Part shown: positions 33,524 to 40,958 of the stretch, one piece after another
How the letters are laid out: every line of letters begins with the position of its first letter
Numbering within the stretch: position 1 is the first letter of the stretch
DNA from: Lachnospiraceae bacterium
GTDB taxonomy: Bacteria; Bacillota; Clostridia; Lachnospirales; Lachnospiraceae
Length of the DNA stretch: 44,660 bases
Assembly: GCA_017513125.1 (NCBI GenBank)
Contig: JAFWDI010000024.1
Location: forward strand, 1-44,660
Direction: 5' to 3'
Position numbers and translations under genes: made by a program
Notes under the pieces: model-generated
The model's database searches: none
Told to the model about the DNA's origin: nothing
The model's input: the letters and a program-made list of their open reading frames with translations, nothing else

Positions 33524-35059
33524 ATGGCAGTTACTGTGAAAAAGTTCAGTGCTGACGTCGTCGTCTGCGGCGGCGGTGTCGCGGGGGCCGCGGCGGCCAT
33601 CTCGGCGGGCCGCGCCGGGAAGCGCGTCTTCCTTCTGGAGTACAGCCAGTCGCTCGGCGGTCTGGTCACGAACGGCTATATCACCGGCATTGCCGGCTGT
33701 GTGGACGGTCTGGTGAAGGAATGGCTGGACCGCCTGAACGCGGAAGGCCACGCGACGATGCGACCGCACCTGCCGGTCGTAGAACCGGAGTACGGCCGTG
33801 TCATGCTCGAGCAGATGGTCCTGCAGGCCGGCGCGCGCATCCTTTACGGCTGCCATGTCGTGGACGTGGAGAAGGAAGGCGACCGCATTAAGAGCGTGGT
33901 CTGCTACGCGAAGAACGGCCGGATCGAGCTCGAAGCAGACGTCTTCATCGACTGCACCGGCGACGCGGACCTGGCGTTTGCGGCGGGCTGCCCCATCGAA
34001 GTGGGCAATGCCGAGTTCATGGGCCTGAACCAGTCCGTTACGATGGGCTTTAAGCTCTCCTACGTAAACCTGACCGAGTATTACGCGGCCATGAAGGCGT
34101 TCCGGCAGAGCGACGAGTTCGACGCGACCTCGTTCAAGCACACGAACCTGATCACGCATCTCGAGTATAAGGCGATCGAGAACGGTGATCTGCATGACCT
34201 GCTGAGCCCCGGAAACCTCGTTTACGCGATGCCCGGCGATCCGACATGCACGGACGTCACGATCGACGCGACGCATACTTTCGACTGCCACTGCGACGAC
34301 GTGGTCGACCTGACCAGACAGATCGTGGATCAGCACCGCAAGGTCATCTGGTTCGTCGAATTCCTGCAGAAGTACGTGCCCGGCTTCGAGAACGCGAAGC
34401 TGGTGAGCTTTGCCCCGATGAACGGTGTCCGCGAGAGCCGCAGAGTCATGGGCGAGTACATCATGAAAGCCACCGATATCGCTGCCGCGAAGAAGTTCGA
34501 GGACGGCATCTGGCAGCACGCCGAGGTGTTTGACGCACACGTGCCGACCCCGGGTCACCACACCGCGAACCGCCATATCCACGCGAACGCTCCGATCGAG
34601 CCCGCGATCTGCCGCGAAGTTCCGAACGACCGCGACTTTAACATGCATCCGTTCGTGAACCCGCTGCCCTGGGAGATCCGCACGAACCCGCGCGAGTACT
34701 GCGAGATCCCGTTCCGCAGCCTGATCGCGAAGGGCGTGGATAACCTGCTCGTGGCGGGCCGGTGCTTCTCCTCGGATTACCACGCGAACGGAAACATCCG
34801 GATCATCGCGGCCTGCATGGGCATGGGCCAGGCGGCCGGCATCGGCGCTTCGATGATCGTCGATCAGGGGCTGGCCGCGGCGCGCGACCTCGACGGAAAG
34901 CTGGTCCGCGAAGAGATGATCCGTCAGGGCGTGAACCTGAATGAGGCGCCCGGCGGCTACTGGAAGACCATCCGCGAGTTTAAGGGCGAGATCTTCGTCA
35001 ACGGAGGCGATATGGCCGACATCCGCAATGAAAAGGGCGAGTCGCCGTACGTGTTTTAA
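33524..35059 (+). CDS. FAD-dependent oxidoreductase (FAD_oxidored family)
   Basis: A 511-residue flavoprotein. The N-terminal dinucleotide fold has VVVCGGGVAGAAAAISAGRAG (GxGxxG type) and an acidic residue at the end of strand two (LLEYSQSLGG). FIDCTGDADLAFAAGC and the late DNLLVAGRCFSSD and AACMGMGQAAGIGASM match the FAD_oxidored family (PF12831-type), whose members include putative dehydrogenases with unknown donors. AGGAGG lies 8 bases before the ATG. No signal peptide. It stands alone on the plus strand and ends 9 bases before copy 2 of the structured element. A relative lies at 43047-44552. Confidence 0.92.
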   Translation: MAVTVKKFSADVVVCGGGVAGAAAAISAGRAGKRVFLLEYSQSLGGLVTNGYITGIAGCVDGLVKEWLDRLNAEGHATMRPHLPVVEPEYGRVMLEQMVLQAGARILYGCHVVDVEKEGDRIKSVVCYAKNGRIELEADVFIDCTGDADLAFAAGCPIEVGNAEFMGLNQSVTMGFKLSYVNLTEYYAAMKAFRQSDEFDATSFKHTNLITHLEYKAIENGDLHDLLSPGNLVYAMPGDPTCTDVTIDATHTFDCHCDDVVDLTRQIVDQHRKVIWFVEFLQKYVPGFENAKLVSFAPMNGVRESRRVMGEYIMKATDIAAAKKFEDGIWQHAEVFDAHVPTPGHHTANRHIHANAPIEPAICREVPNDRDFNMHPFVNPLPWEIRTNPREYCEIPFRSLIAKGVDNLLVAGRCFSSDYHANGNIRIIAACMGMGQAAGIGASMIVDQGLAAARDLDGKLVREEMIRQGVNLNEAPGGYWKTIREFKGEIFVNGGDMADIRNEKGESPYVF

Positions 35060-35067
35060 GTAAGTAA

Positions 35068-35308
35068 AAACCATCTCCGGCAGACTGCAGACAGACTTGA
35101 AGCGCGACCATGAGCGGTATGCCGAGACACACCGAAAAACTATAGTCCGGATCTTGATTTCCGAATCATGATCCGGAGCGAAAGGGAGCGGGAAATCCAT
35201 CAAAGATTTCCCGCTCCCTTTGAGCGATGCTATAGTTTTTCGATGTGTGGAAGCATAACCGGTCAGGAAGCGGTGAACGTCTGTACGCGGTCTGCCGGAG
35301 ATCGGTTT
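35068..35308. repeat. Long branched palindromic element, copy 2
   Basis: The gap between the convergent FAD oxidoreductase and zinc-ribbon genes folds like copy 1. Helices: ATCTCCGGCAGAC 35073-35085 with 35290-35302; ACAGAC 35091-35096 with 35279-35284; CGC 35103-35105 with 35270-35272, a GA/AA loop and CC/GG; CGGT-ATG 35115-35121 with 35254-35261; CGAAAAACTATAG 35133-35145 with 35230-35242. Tip hairpins: 35146-35159/35164-35177, and a perfect 17-bp 35181-35197/35205-35221 with loop CATCAAA. Sequence identical to copy 1 includes GCGACCATGAGC, CCGAATCA, GCGGGAAATCCATC and GTGAAC. The outer arm reaches the stop codon of the zinc-ribbon gene. Base pairs differ from copy 1 in compensatory fashion in at least three helices. 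Confidence 0.85.
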
Positions 35309-36245
35309 ATTCCCTCCACTCCGGGTTCAGTCCCTCTCCCCCCGGCGCCAGATAATTCTGCGGAAACGTCACGAAGGAATACGTATCCTTTTGATCCACA
35401 TGCTGAATCTTTGCCGACGGATGCGCGTGCTGCGTGTACCAGTCCATATTCTCGGGTTTGATGGTCCCTTCGTCATCTCCCATGGCTCTGCGCAGGGCCG
35501 CGGCTCGGTGCATGATGTCATTCGCCACCAGTGAAGAGTCCACATGCTTATCCAGCACCAGATCGATCTGCCACTGCGTACCGGCGCGGTCCTTATAAAC
35601 GATCCGCATCTGCTCGTCCGAGAGAATCCCGGACTTTCGGTAATACATGATCTGCTTCAGCCACTCGTAGCGCACATGACCCGCGAGAGTCTTTCCCTTC
35701 GTGCGGGCGCTCGCGACGCCGCGCTCGACCGCCGTCAGGGCCAATGCCGCCAGCCCGCCGTACCATGTACCGCCCTTATCGTACTTGTCGCAAACGAGGA
35801 TGAGGCGTGCGTCGGTCACATAGAGCTCGAGGACAATGTCGCGCGCACGCAGATCCTGCTGATAGCTCTCGGCGCCTTTCGGCTTCTTCTTTATCGTGAT
35901 CGCGCGGGCGATGACCGGCGCGCCGATGCCGTGGTCCGCCGCCTGCGCCGGGATGCGGCCGTTCTCGTCGATGTCCGGATACACGAAAGGCCAGCCGTTC
36001 GAGCCGTACTCCATGATGTTCACCGCTCGATAGTTCACCGGCAGTTCACGGCGGGAAGCCTTCGAAGCCTCAGCAGGGGCTTCGGCGGAAGGCTGCACCG
36101 CGGGAGCAGGAGTCTGCGCCGAGGCAGGGGTCTGCCCGGGATCCGGGGAAGCCGCCGCGGCAGCGGGTGCCGCGGCAGGCGTTCCGCATTTCGGGCAAAA
36201 TCTCATGCCTTCATCCAGTTTCGTGCCGCACTTACTGCAGAACAT
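35307..36245 (-). CDS. Zinc-ribbon protein with an uncharacterised C-terminal domain
   Basis: A 312-residue protein. A classical zinc ribbon opens it (CSKCG at 3-7, CPKCG at 17-21). An Ala/Pro/Gln-rich linker follows (about 25-65), then a domain of about 240 residues (from ELPVNYRAVNIMEYGSNGWPF) that I do not recognise. This domain has LELYVTDARLILVCDKYDKGG and WLKQIMYYRKSGILSDEQMRI segments, resembling PH-like/GRAM-like 'bacterial PH' folds only in general. No signal peptide; one weak hydrophobic patch (GGLAALALTAV). The start at 36245 places the ribbon at the N-terminus, as usual. It begins 95 bases after efp. Its stop lies in the outer arm of the palindromic element. Confidence 0.85.
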   Translation of the reverse strand: MFCSKCGTKLDEGMRFCPKCGTPAAAPAAAAASPDPGQTPASAQTPAPAVQPSAEAPAEASKASRRELPVNYRAVNIMEYGSNGWPFVYPDIDENGRIPAQAADHGIGAPVIARAITIKKKPKGAESYQQDLRARDIVLELYVTDARLILVCDKYDKGGTWYGGLAALALTAVERGVASARTKGKTLAGHVRYEWLKQIMYYRKSGILSDEQMRIVYKDRAGTQWQIDLVLDKHVDSSLVANDIMHRAAALRRAMGDDEGTIKPENMDWYTQHAHPSAKIQHVDQKDTYSFVTFPQNYLAPGGEGLNPEWRE

Positions 36246-36340
36246 AGCGATCGATCCTTTCTCCGGGCAGGCCCGGTCTTTTTCGCAAAAAGACTGCCGC
36301 GCACACGCACGGCAGTCTCCGAAAAACAAATACGCTCTTC

Positions 36341-36901
36341 TTACTTCGCTCTTCCCAGATACTCTCCCGTTCTGGTGTCGATCTGAATCTTCTCGCCTTC
36401 CTCGATGAACGAAGGCACCTGCACGGTCGCACCGGTCTCGACGGTGACGATCTTCGTAACGTTCGTCGCGGTGTTTCCTTTCGCGGCGGGCTCGGCCTCG
36501 GTAACGATCAGGTCCACGAACGTGGGCGCTTCCACGGAGAACGGCTTCCCCTGGAAATACTTCACGGTCACTTCGTCATTTTCCTTAATGAACTTCACCG
36601 CGTCCTTAACGAGCTCATAAGCGATCGGATCCTGCTCGTAGGTCTCCGGATCCATGAAGTAATAGCTCTCGCCGTCGTTATACAGGTACTCCAGCTTCTT
36701 CGTCTCGATGATCGCGTCATCGAACTTATCAGACGGGTTGAACGCTTCCTCACGGGTCGCACCGGTCAGGATGTTCCGATATTTCGTGCGCACAAACGCA
36801 GCGCCTTTACCGGGCTTCACGTGCTGGAACTCCAGGACCACACAGGGATCGCCGTTATAGATGAAAGTCTTACCGTTTCTGAAATCACTCGCGTAAACCA
36901 T
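36341..36901 (-). CDS. efp: Elongation factor P
   Basis: Translation factor that relieves ribosome stalling at proline runs. The 186 residues have the three beta-barrel domains of EF-P, and the tip loop HVKPGKGAAFVR carries the modifiable Lys32. The loop matches the PGKG type with Lys, as in Bacillus (5-aminopentanol modification) rather than EpmA-type gamma-proteobacteria; the enzyme for it is not visible here. NPSDKFDDAIIETKKLEYLY and TVETGATVQVPSFIEEGEKI are typical. AGGAGAG precedes the ATG. It follows the URO-D gene on the same strand, with a possible terminator between. Confidence 0.98.
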   Translation of the reverse strand: MVYASDFRNGKTFIYNGDPCVVLEFQHVKPGKGAAFVRTKYRNILTGATREEAFNPSDKFDDAIIETKKLEYLYNDGESYYFMDPETYEQDPIAYELVKDAVKFIKENDEVTVKYFQGKPFSVEAPTFVDLIVTEAEPAAKGNTATNVTKIVTVETGATVQVPSFIEEGEKIQIDTRTGEYLGRAK

Positions 36902-36922
36902 TTAAGCTCTCCTTTTTTCTAT

Positions 36923-36988
36923 AAAAATGCCCCGAAAGACATCATTTCATACATACATAGAAATATACTTCATTTACGGGGCCTTTTT
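36923..36988 (-). terminator. Possible terminator between the URO-D family gene and efp
   Basis: GCCCCG (36929-36934) pairs with CGGGGC (36977-36982) across a long 42-base AT-rich loop. The minus strand then has five T, and the plus strand also ends in five T. The large loop makes termination uncertain; efp must also have its promoter in this same 100-base gap. Confidence 0.4.
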
Positions 36989-37002
36989 CAACCGAAAATT
37001 CA

Positions 37003-38046
37003 TCAGCCCACATACTGCGTGTAGGGGTACGGATACTCCGTGCCGTACACTTCGTGGTTATACTTCGCGATCTCATCCCAGACGTAGCCGTAGTTCTGCG
37101 GGAACAGGGTGCCGGGGCCGCCGTAGGTGATGGAAGGAATGAAATGACCCTTCGGGCCCCACTTCTCGCAGACCTCGCGGGTATTCCGCCGCACTTCCTC
37201 CTCGGTCGTATCGGGGCGGTCGCAGATGCCCATCTCAAGGCCTCCCTGCAGCGTGATGCGGCCGTCGGCGATCTCGAGCAGCTGGTCAATGTTATTCTGC
37301 GGAAGCACGCCCTGCCAGACGTCGGCGTGGATGTCGATCAGGTCCTCAATGATGGGTTCCAGGAACGAATCGGAGTGATGCACGATGATGATTCCCTCAT
37401 CATGGCAGTAACTGTAAAGCTTCTCATAGTGCGGCTTAATGAACTCGCGCCACAGATCCGGCTGCATGAACAGCTGCTGCTTCGTGCCCCAGTCGTCGTG
37501 CGACAGGATCAGGTCCGGATGCGTGTGATCGATCAGCGTCTTAAAGACCTCGAAGCGGTAGTCCGCGATCCGCTGGAACAGGTCCGCCAGATCCTCCGGA
37601 TCCTCGTAGAACGAGCAGAACAGATCCTCGAAGCCCATCAGGAAGTGCATCCGCTCGAACAGACCGGTGTGCATGAACGGCATCAGCAGGTACTCGTCCC
37701 TGGGCACTGCGGCGATGCGCTCGCGGAACGGTCCCCAGACCTCGTCTCCGCTGACTTCCTTCGCGATCTCGGGGACCTTCAGGTAATCCTGCCACTCCTC
37801 GAGATCCGGAATGACCTGGTTCTCTTCCGTCACGTGCGGCATGACCGCGACGCTGTCCTCCGGCCAGATCAGCTCGGTGCCGAACGCATCCTTTTTCGGC
37901 TCCATGCCCTGATAATAGCTTCCGCGGATGTAATACTCGATCGGGTCGCCGGGCAGGAACGCGCCGTACTCGTAGTTATTCACCAGGCGGTCCGGGTGTC
38001 CGTCTTTTTTCAGTGTCTCAAGAAAGTTTTGTTTCGGTGTCAGCAT
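37003..38046 (-). CDS. Uroporphyrinogen decarboxylase (URO-D) family protein
   Basis: A 347-residue TIM-barrel protein of the URO-D/MtaA superfamily. Segments typical of the methyltransferase-like branch are seen: LILSHDDWGTKQQLFMQPDLW, FIKPHYEKLYSYCHDEGIIIVHHSDS (His of the zinc-type site in VHHSDS), ADVWQGVLPQNNID and RITLQGGLEMG. The HEME-pathway HemE signature at the N-terminus is absent, so it is more likely a corrinoid-dependent methyltransferase partner or related lyase than HemE. No corrinoid protein gene is adjacent. AAGGAGAGG precedes the ATG at 38046; the longer frame covers the promoter. A promoter lies about 70 bases upstream. Confidence 0.85.
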   Translation of the reverse strand: MLTPKQNFLETLKKDGHPDRLVNNYEYGAFLPGDPIEYYIRGSYYQGMEPKKDAFGTELIWPEDSVAVMPHVTEENQVIPDLEEWQDYLKVPEIAKEVSGDEVWGPFRERIAAVPRDEYLLMPFMHTGLFERMHFLMGFEDLFCSFYEDPEDLADLFQRIADYRFEVFKTLIDHTHPDLILSHDDWGTKQQLFMQPDLWREFIKPHYEKLYSYCHDEGIIIVHHSDSFLEPIIEDLIDIHADVWQGVLPQNNIDQLLEIADGRITLQGGLEMGICDRPDTTEEEVRRNTREVCEKWGPKGHFIPSITYGGPGTLFPQNYGYVWDEIAKYNHEVYGTEYPYPYTQYVG

Positions 38047-38116
38047 AGTCCTCTCCTTCTGTGTAATAAGCAGCGCGAAGCGGGCCGATGACCCGCGGTC
38101 ATTTTTTGCCATGATC

Positions 38117-38144
38117 ATCATATCATAATCCCACCGGTTTTCAA
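38117..38144 (-). promoter_or_regulatory. Promoter candidate for the URO-D family gene
   Basis: On the minus strand TTGAAA (38139-38144) and TATGAT (38117-38122) with a 16-base spacer, about 70 bases before the start at 38046. Confidence 0.5.
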
Positions 38145-38151
38145 AACACGC

Positions 38152-38157
38152 TATAAT
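38152..38157 (+). promoter_or_regulatory. -10 box for the pseudouridine synthase gene
   Basis: Perfect TATAAT 60 bases before the start codon at 38218; the -35 region is poor. It lies back to back with the minus-strand promoter of the URO-D gene. Confidence 0.45.
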
Positions 38158-38217
38158 GGAAATGCCGAAAAACCACGGAACTGCCGAAAACACGGCTTAC
38201 AGCGGAACGGAGCGGAT

Positions 38218-39003
38218 ATGAGGCTGGACAAATACCTCGCGGACGCCGGGTGCGGTACGCGCAGTGAACTGAAAAAAAGCATCCGCCGCGGAATGGCGGC
38301 GGTAGACGGGAACGTTATCAGAGACGTCGGTTTTCATGTGCCGGAGGACGCCTCCGTGACGTTTCAGGGCCGCCCCGTGAAAGCGGAAAAGCAGGTCTAT
38401 TATATGCTGCACAAACCCGCCGGCGTCATTACAGCCGTCACGGACCGCACCGAGCGGACCGTGATGGATCTGATGGGCGGCGCCCCCGGAAAAGGCCTGT
38501 ACCCGGTCGGCCGGCTGGACCGCGACACGGAAGGCCTGCTCCTGATCACCAACGACGGGAAGCTCGGTCATTACCTGCTCGCACCCGGACATCATGTCGA
38601 TAAAATCTATTTCGCGCGGGTGAGCGGGACCGTGACGGATGAAGACGTCCGCGCGTTTCGCGAAGGCCTGGTCCTGGGAGACGGCGTCCGCTGTCTCTCT
38701 GCGGATCTGAAGATCCTCTCCGTATCCGGGCCCGGCGCGGACGACGGGACGCCGGAAGGCGATGGATCGCCGGAGAACAATACGACCCCGCCCGGAACGA
38801 GCGAGGTCGAGATCACGATATGCGAAGGCAAATACCACCAGATCAAACGCATGTTCCGCGCGGTCGGAAAGGAAGTCGTGTATCTGAAGCGGCTCGCCAT
38901 GGGGCCTCTGCGGCTGGACGAGGCATTGCCCGCAGGCAGCTGGCGCGCTCTCACGGAAGCGGAGCTGAACGAGCTCCTCGCATCTGTACCGGTCTATTCC
39001 TGA
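38218..39003 (+). CDS. RsuA/RluB-family pseudouridine synthase
   Basis: A 261-residue rRNA-modifying enzyme. An S4 RNA-binding domain (residues 1-55, MRLDKYLADAGCGTRSELKK) precedes the catalytic domain with GRLDRDTEGLLL, in which Asp101 is the catalytic residue, and KIYFARVSG. ICEGKYHQIKRMFRAVG and LKRLAMGPLRLD complete the family set. RsuA acts on 16S U516 and RluB on 23S U2605; which one applies here cannot be decided, though the short single-S4 form is RsuA-like. A Gly/Asp/Pro-rich insertion at about 171-195 is unusual. GGAG precedes the ATG. Its last ten bases overlap the convergent hydrolase gene. Confidence 0.93.
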   Translation: MRLDKYLADAGCGTRSELKKSIRRGMAAVDGNVIRDVGFHVPEDASVTFQGRPVKAEKQVYYMLHKPAGVITAVTDRTERTVMDLMGGAPGKGLYPVGRLDRDTEGLLLITNDGKLGHYLLAPGHHVDKIYFARVSGTVTDEDVRAFREGLVLGDGVRCLSADLKILSVSGPGADDGTPEGDGSPENNTTPPGTSEVEITICEGKYHQIKRMFRAVGKEVVYLKRLAMGPLRLDEALPAGSWRALTEAELNELLASVPVYS

Positions 39004-39968
39004 CTTTCGGTCACGGTCTTCACGAACTTCAGCACCGCACGCGTATACCGTTCGGGATCAGACAGATAGCTCACGCCGTGACCGGCGCCGGGAAATGTCT
39101 CGATCCGCTTCTTCGATGCGCACGCTCCGAAGATCTCCCGGCTCATCGAGCAGGGGACGAAGCGGTCGTCTTCCCCGTGGATGAACAGCATCGGCACCTT
39201 TGCACGCTTCACCGCGTCCACCGCGGTCGCGGACGTCAGGTCGACCCTCCCGAGGATCCGTTCGGTCAGCCAGGCGATCGCCCACATGATATCAGGCTGG
39301 TAGCCGCGCTCCGCGCAGACCCTCTTTATGATCGCCTTCGGCGATGAAAACGGACAGTCCGCTATGATCCCCTTCACATTCTCCGGAAGGTCCAGGCCCG
39401 CGGCCATACAGACCGCCGCGCCTCCCATGGATATCCCCGAAAGGACGAACGGCGTCCCGGACCCGAACCGTCCGCGCGCATAGTCGATCCAGTCCAGGAT
39501 GTCATATCTCTCCTTCACACCGAACGCGATGGTATGCCCCTCGCTTCTGCCGTGGGCGCGTTCATCGACGACCAGCATATTCAGGCCGTTTTCCCGGGCG
39601 ATCTTATGCGCGCCCGCAAAATCCCGCAGCGCATAGCCGTGGTATCCGTGAAACAGCAGCATGAGCGGCGCTCCGTCCGCGATATGATAATATCTCCCGT
39701 ACAGCTTCAGCCCGTCGCGTGAGCGGATGCCGACCTCCTCAAACGGGACCGCTTCCGCCGCAGCGATCAGTTCGTTCATCCGATCGTAGTCCTTCTCGAA
39801 CTGTTCGCCCCGCGGAAGCTTCCAGCGGCGGCTCTTTCGCTCGTCGGACATATAAAAGACATTTTTATATGTGATGCCCACGGACACCGCCAGCAACAGC
39901 GACGCCGCTCCCAGGATCGATGTGATCACAGCTGATGATCTGCGCATATGCTCCGCACTTTCTTTCAT
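38994..39968 (-). CDS. Membrane-anchored alpha/beta hydrolase (second of a tandem pair)
   Basis: A 324-residue hydrolase. An N-terminal transmembrane helix (about residues 12-34) is followed by FYMSDERKSRRWKLPRG and the alpha/beta fold with LLFHGYHGYALRD, nucleophile elbow GISMGG, HGEDDRFVP with the acid residue, and late His in GAGHGVSY. The sequence runs in parallel with the upstream gene almost throughout, so they are tandem duplicates. The start at 39968 overlaps the stop of that gene by four bases, ruling out a frame 41 codons longer. The group resembles B. subtilis YqkD-like hydrolases; the substrate is unknown. Its last ten bases overlap the convergent pseudouridine synthase gene. Confidence 0.9.
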   Translation of the reverse strand: MKESAEHMRRSSAVITSILGAASLLLAVSVGITYKNVFYMSDERKSRRWKLPRGEQFEKDYDRMNELIAAAEAVPFEEVGIRSRDGLKLYGRYYHIADGAPLMLLFHGYHGYALRDFAGAHKIARENGLNMLVVDERAHGRSEGHTIAFGVKERYDILDWIDYARGRFGSGTPFVLSGISMGGAAVCMAAGLDLPENVKGIIADCPFSSPKAIIKRVCAERGYQPDIMWAIAWLTERILGRVDLTSATAVDAVKRAKVPMLFIHGEDDRFVPCSMSREIFGACASKKRIETFPGAGHGVSYLSDPERYTRAVLKFVKTVTESQE

Positions 39969-40915
39969 GACTTCTCCGTCACGGTATTTACGAGCTTCAG
40001 CACCGCCCGCGCATACCGTTCCGGGTCCGCATAATAACTCATACTGTGCGCGGCGCCCGGAAACGTCTCGATCCGCTTCTTCGCGGCCCACGCTCCGAAG
40101 ATCTCACGCCCCATATCGCCCGGCACCAGGCGGTCGTCCTCACCGTGAAGCACCAGAAGCGGCACTTTCGCGCGCCGCGCGGCTTCCGCCGCCGACGCAC
40201 GGGTCAGGTCGGTCCGGCCGAGCAGGAGCATCCCCAGCCGTGTCAGACTCCAGGTCAGGCCTGCAGGGATCTTCCGATCCTTCGCGAACCTGAGGATAAA
40301 ATCCTTCGGAGAGGTATACGGGCAATCCGCGATGACACCTTTTACATTCGCCGGCAGCTCCAATCCCGCCGCCATGCACACGGTGGCCGCTCCCATCGAG
40401 TTTCCGGCCAGAATGACGGGAGTATCCGCCCCGAAGCGGCGGTCCGCCCATGCGAGCCAGTCCAGAACATCATACCGCTCCCGGACTCCGAAGGTCGTCG
40501 TATGGCCTTCGCTCCGCCCGCCGGCCCGCTCATCGGCCGCGAGAATATTGATGCCGTTTTCCCGCGCGATCTTATGGACCCCGGCCAGATCGCGCAGCAC
40601 ATACCCGCCGTAACCGTGGAACAGCATTATCAGCGGCGCTCCGTCCGCGATATGATAATATCTTCCGAACAGCTCCAATCCGTCGCGCGACGTGATCCGA
40701 ACCGGTTCAAACGGTACCGCCTCAGCTTCGGCGGTCAGTTTCCGTATGGCTTTATGATAACGCTTAAACTGCCTGCCTTCCGGCAGCTGCCAGTGTCTGC
40801 TCTTCCGCTCGTCAGACATGTAAAACACAGCCTGATAGATGCCTGCCGCGATCAGGACGGACATCACTGCCGTGCCGCTCAGCGCACCGATCATGGCCGC
40901 TGTGATCTTACGCAT
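39965..40915 (-). CDS. Membrane-anchored alpha/beta hydrolase (first of a tandem pair)
   Basis: A 316-residue duplicate of the next gene: N-terminal helix (AAMIGALSGTAVMSVLIAAG), FYMSDERKSRHWQLPEG, then LFHGYGGYVLRDLAGVHKIA, nucleophile elbow GNSMGA, HGEDDRLVP and GAAHSMSYY. The elbow differs from the twin (GNSMGA against GISMGG) and the second loop reads DERAGGRSEGHT where the twin has DERAHGRSEGHT, hinting at different substrates. AAGGAG lies five bases before the ATG at 40915. It starts 43 bases after the MFS gene on the same strand and may continue that transcript. Confidence 0.9.
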   Translation of the reverse strand: MRKITAAMIGALSGTAVMSVLIAAGIYQAVFYMSDERKSRHWQLPEGRQFKRYHKAIRKLTAEAEAVPFEPVRITSRDGLELFGRYYHIADGAPLIMLFHGYGGYVLRDLAGVHKIARENGINILAADERAGGRSEGHTTTFGVRERYDVLDWLAWADRRFGADTPVILAGNSMGAATVCMAAGLELPANVKGVIADCPYTSPKDFILRFAKDRKIPAGLTWSLTRLGMLLLGRTDLTRASAAEAARRAKVPLLVLHGEDDRLVPGDMGREIFGAWAAKKRIETFPGAAHSMSYYADPERYARAVLKLVNTVTEKS

Positions 40916-40958
40916 GGAAACTCCTTCCGAAAACATGTATGATCAGTCTCTCGTTTCC

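Noticed and set aside
31822..33555. 577-codon plus-strand frame opposite DUF1846
   Set aside because: Same shadow effect; no start signal or recognisable domain.
33509..35203. 564-codon minus-strand frame opposite the FAD oxidoreductase
   Set aside because: Runs across the palindromic element and lacks protein-like features; the plus strand has a full flavoprotein.
38994..39003. Ten-base overlap of the convergent pseudouridine synthase and hydrolase genes
   Set aside because: Short convergent overlaps are common in compact genomes; both reading frames are well supported.
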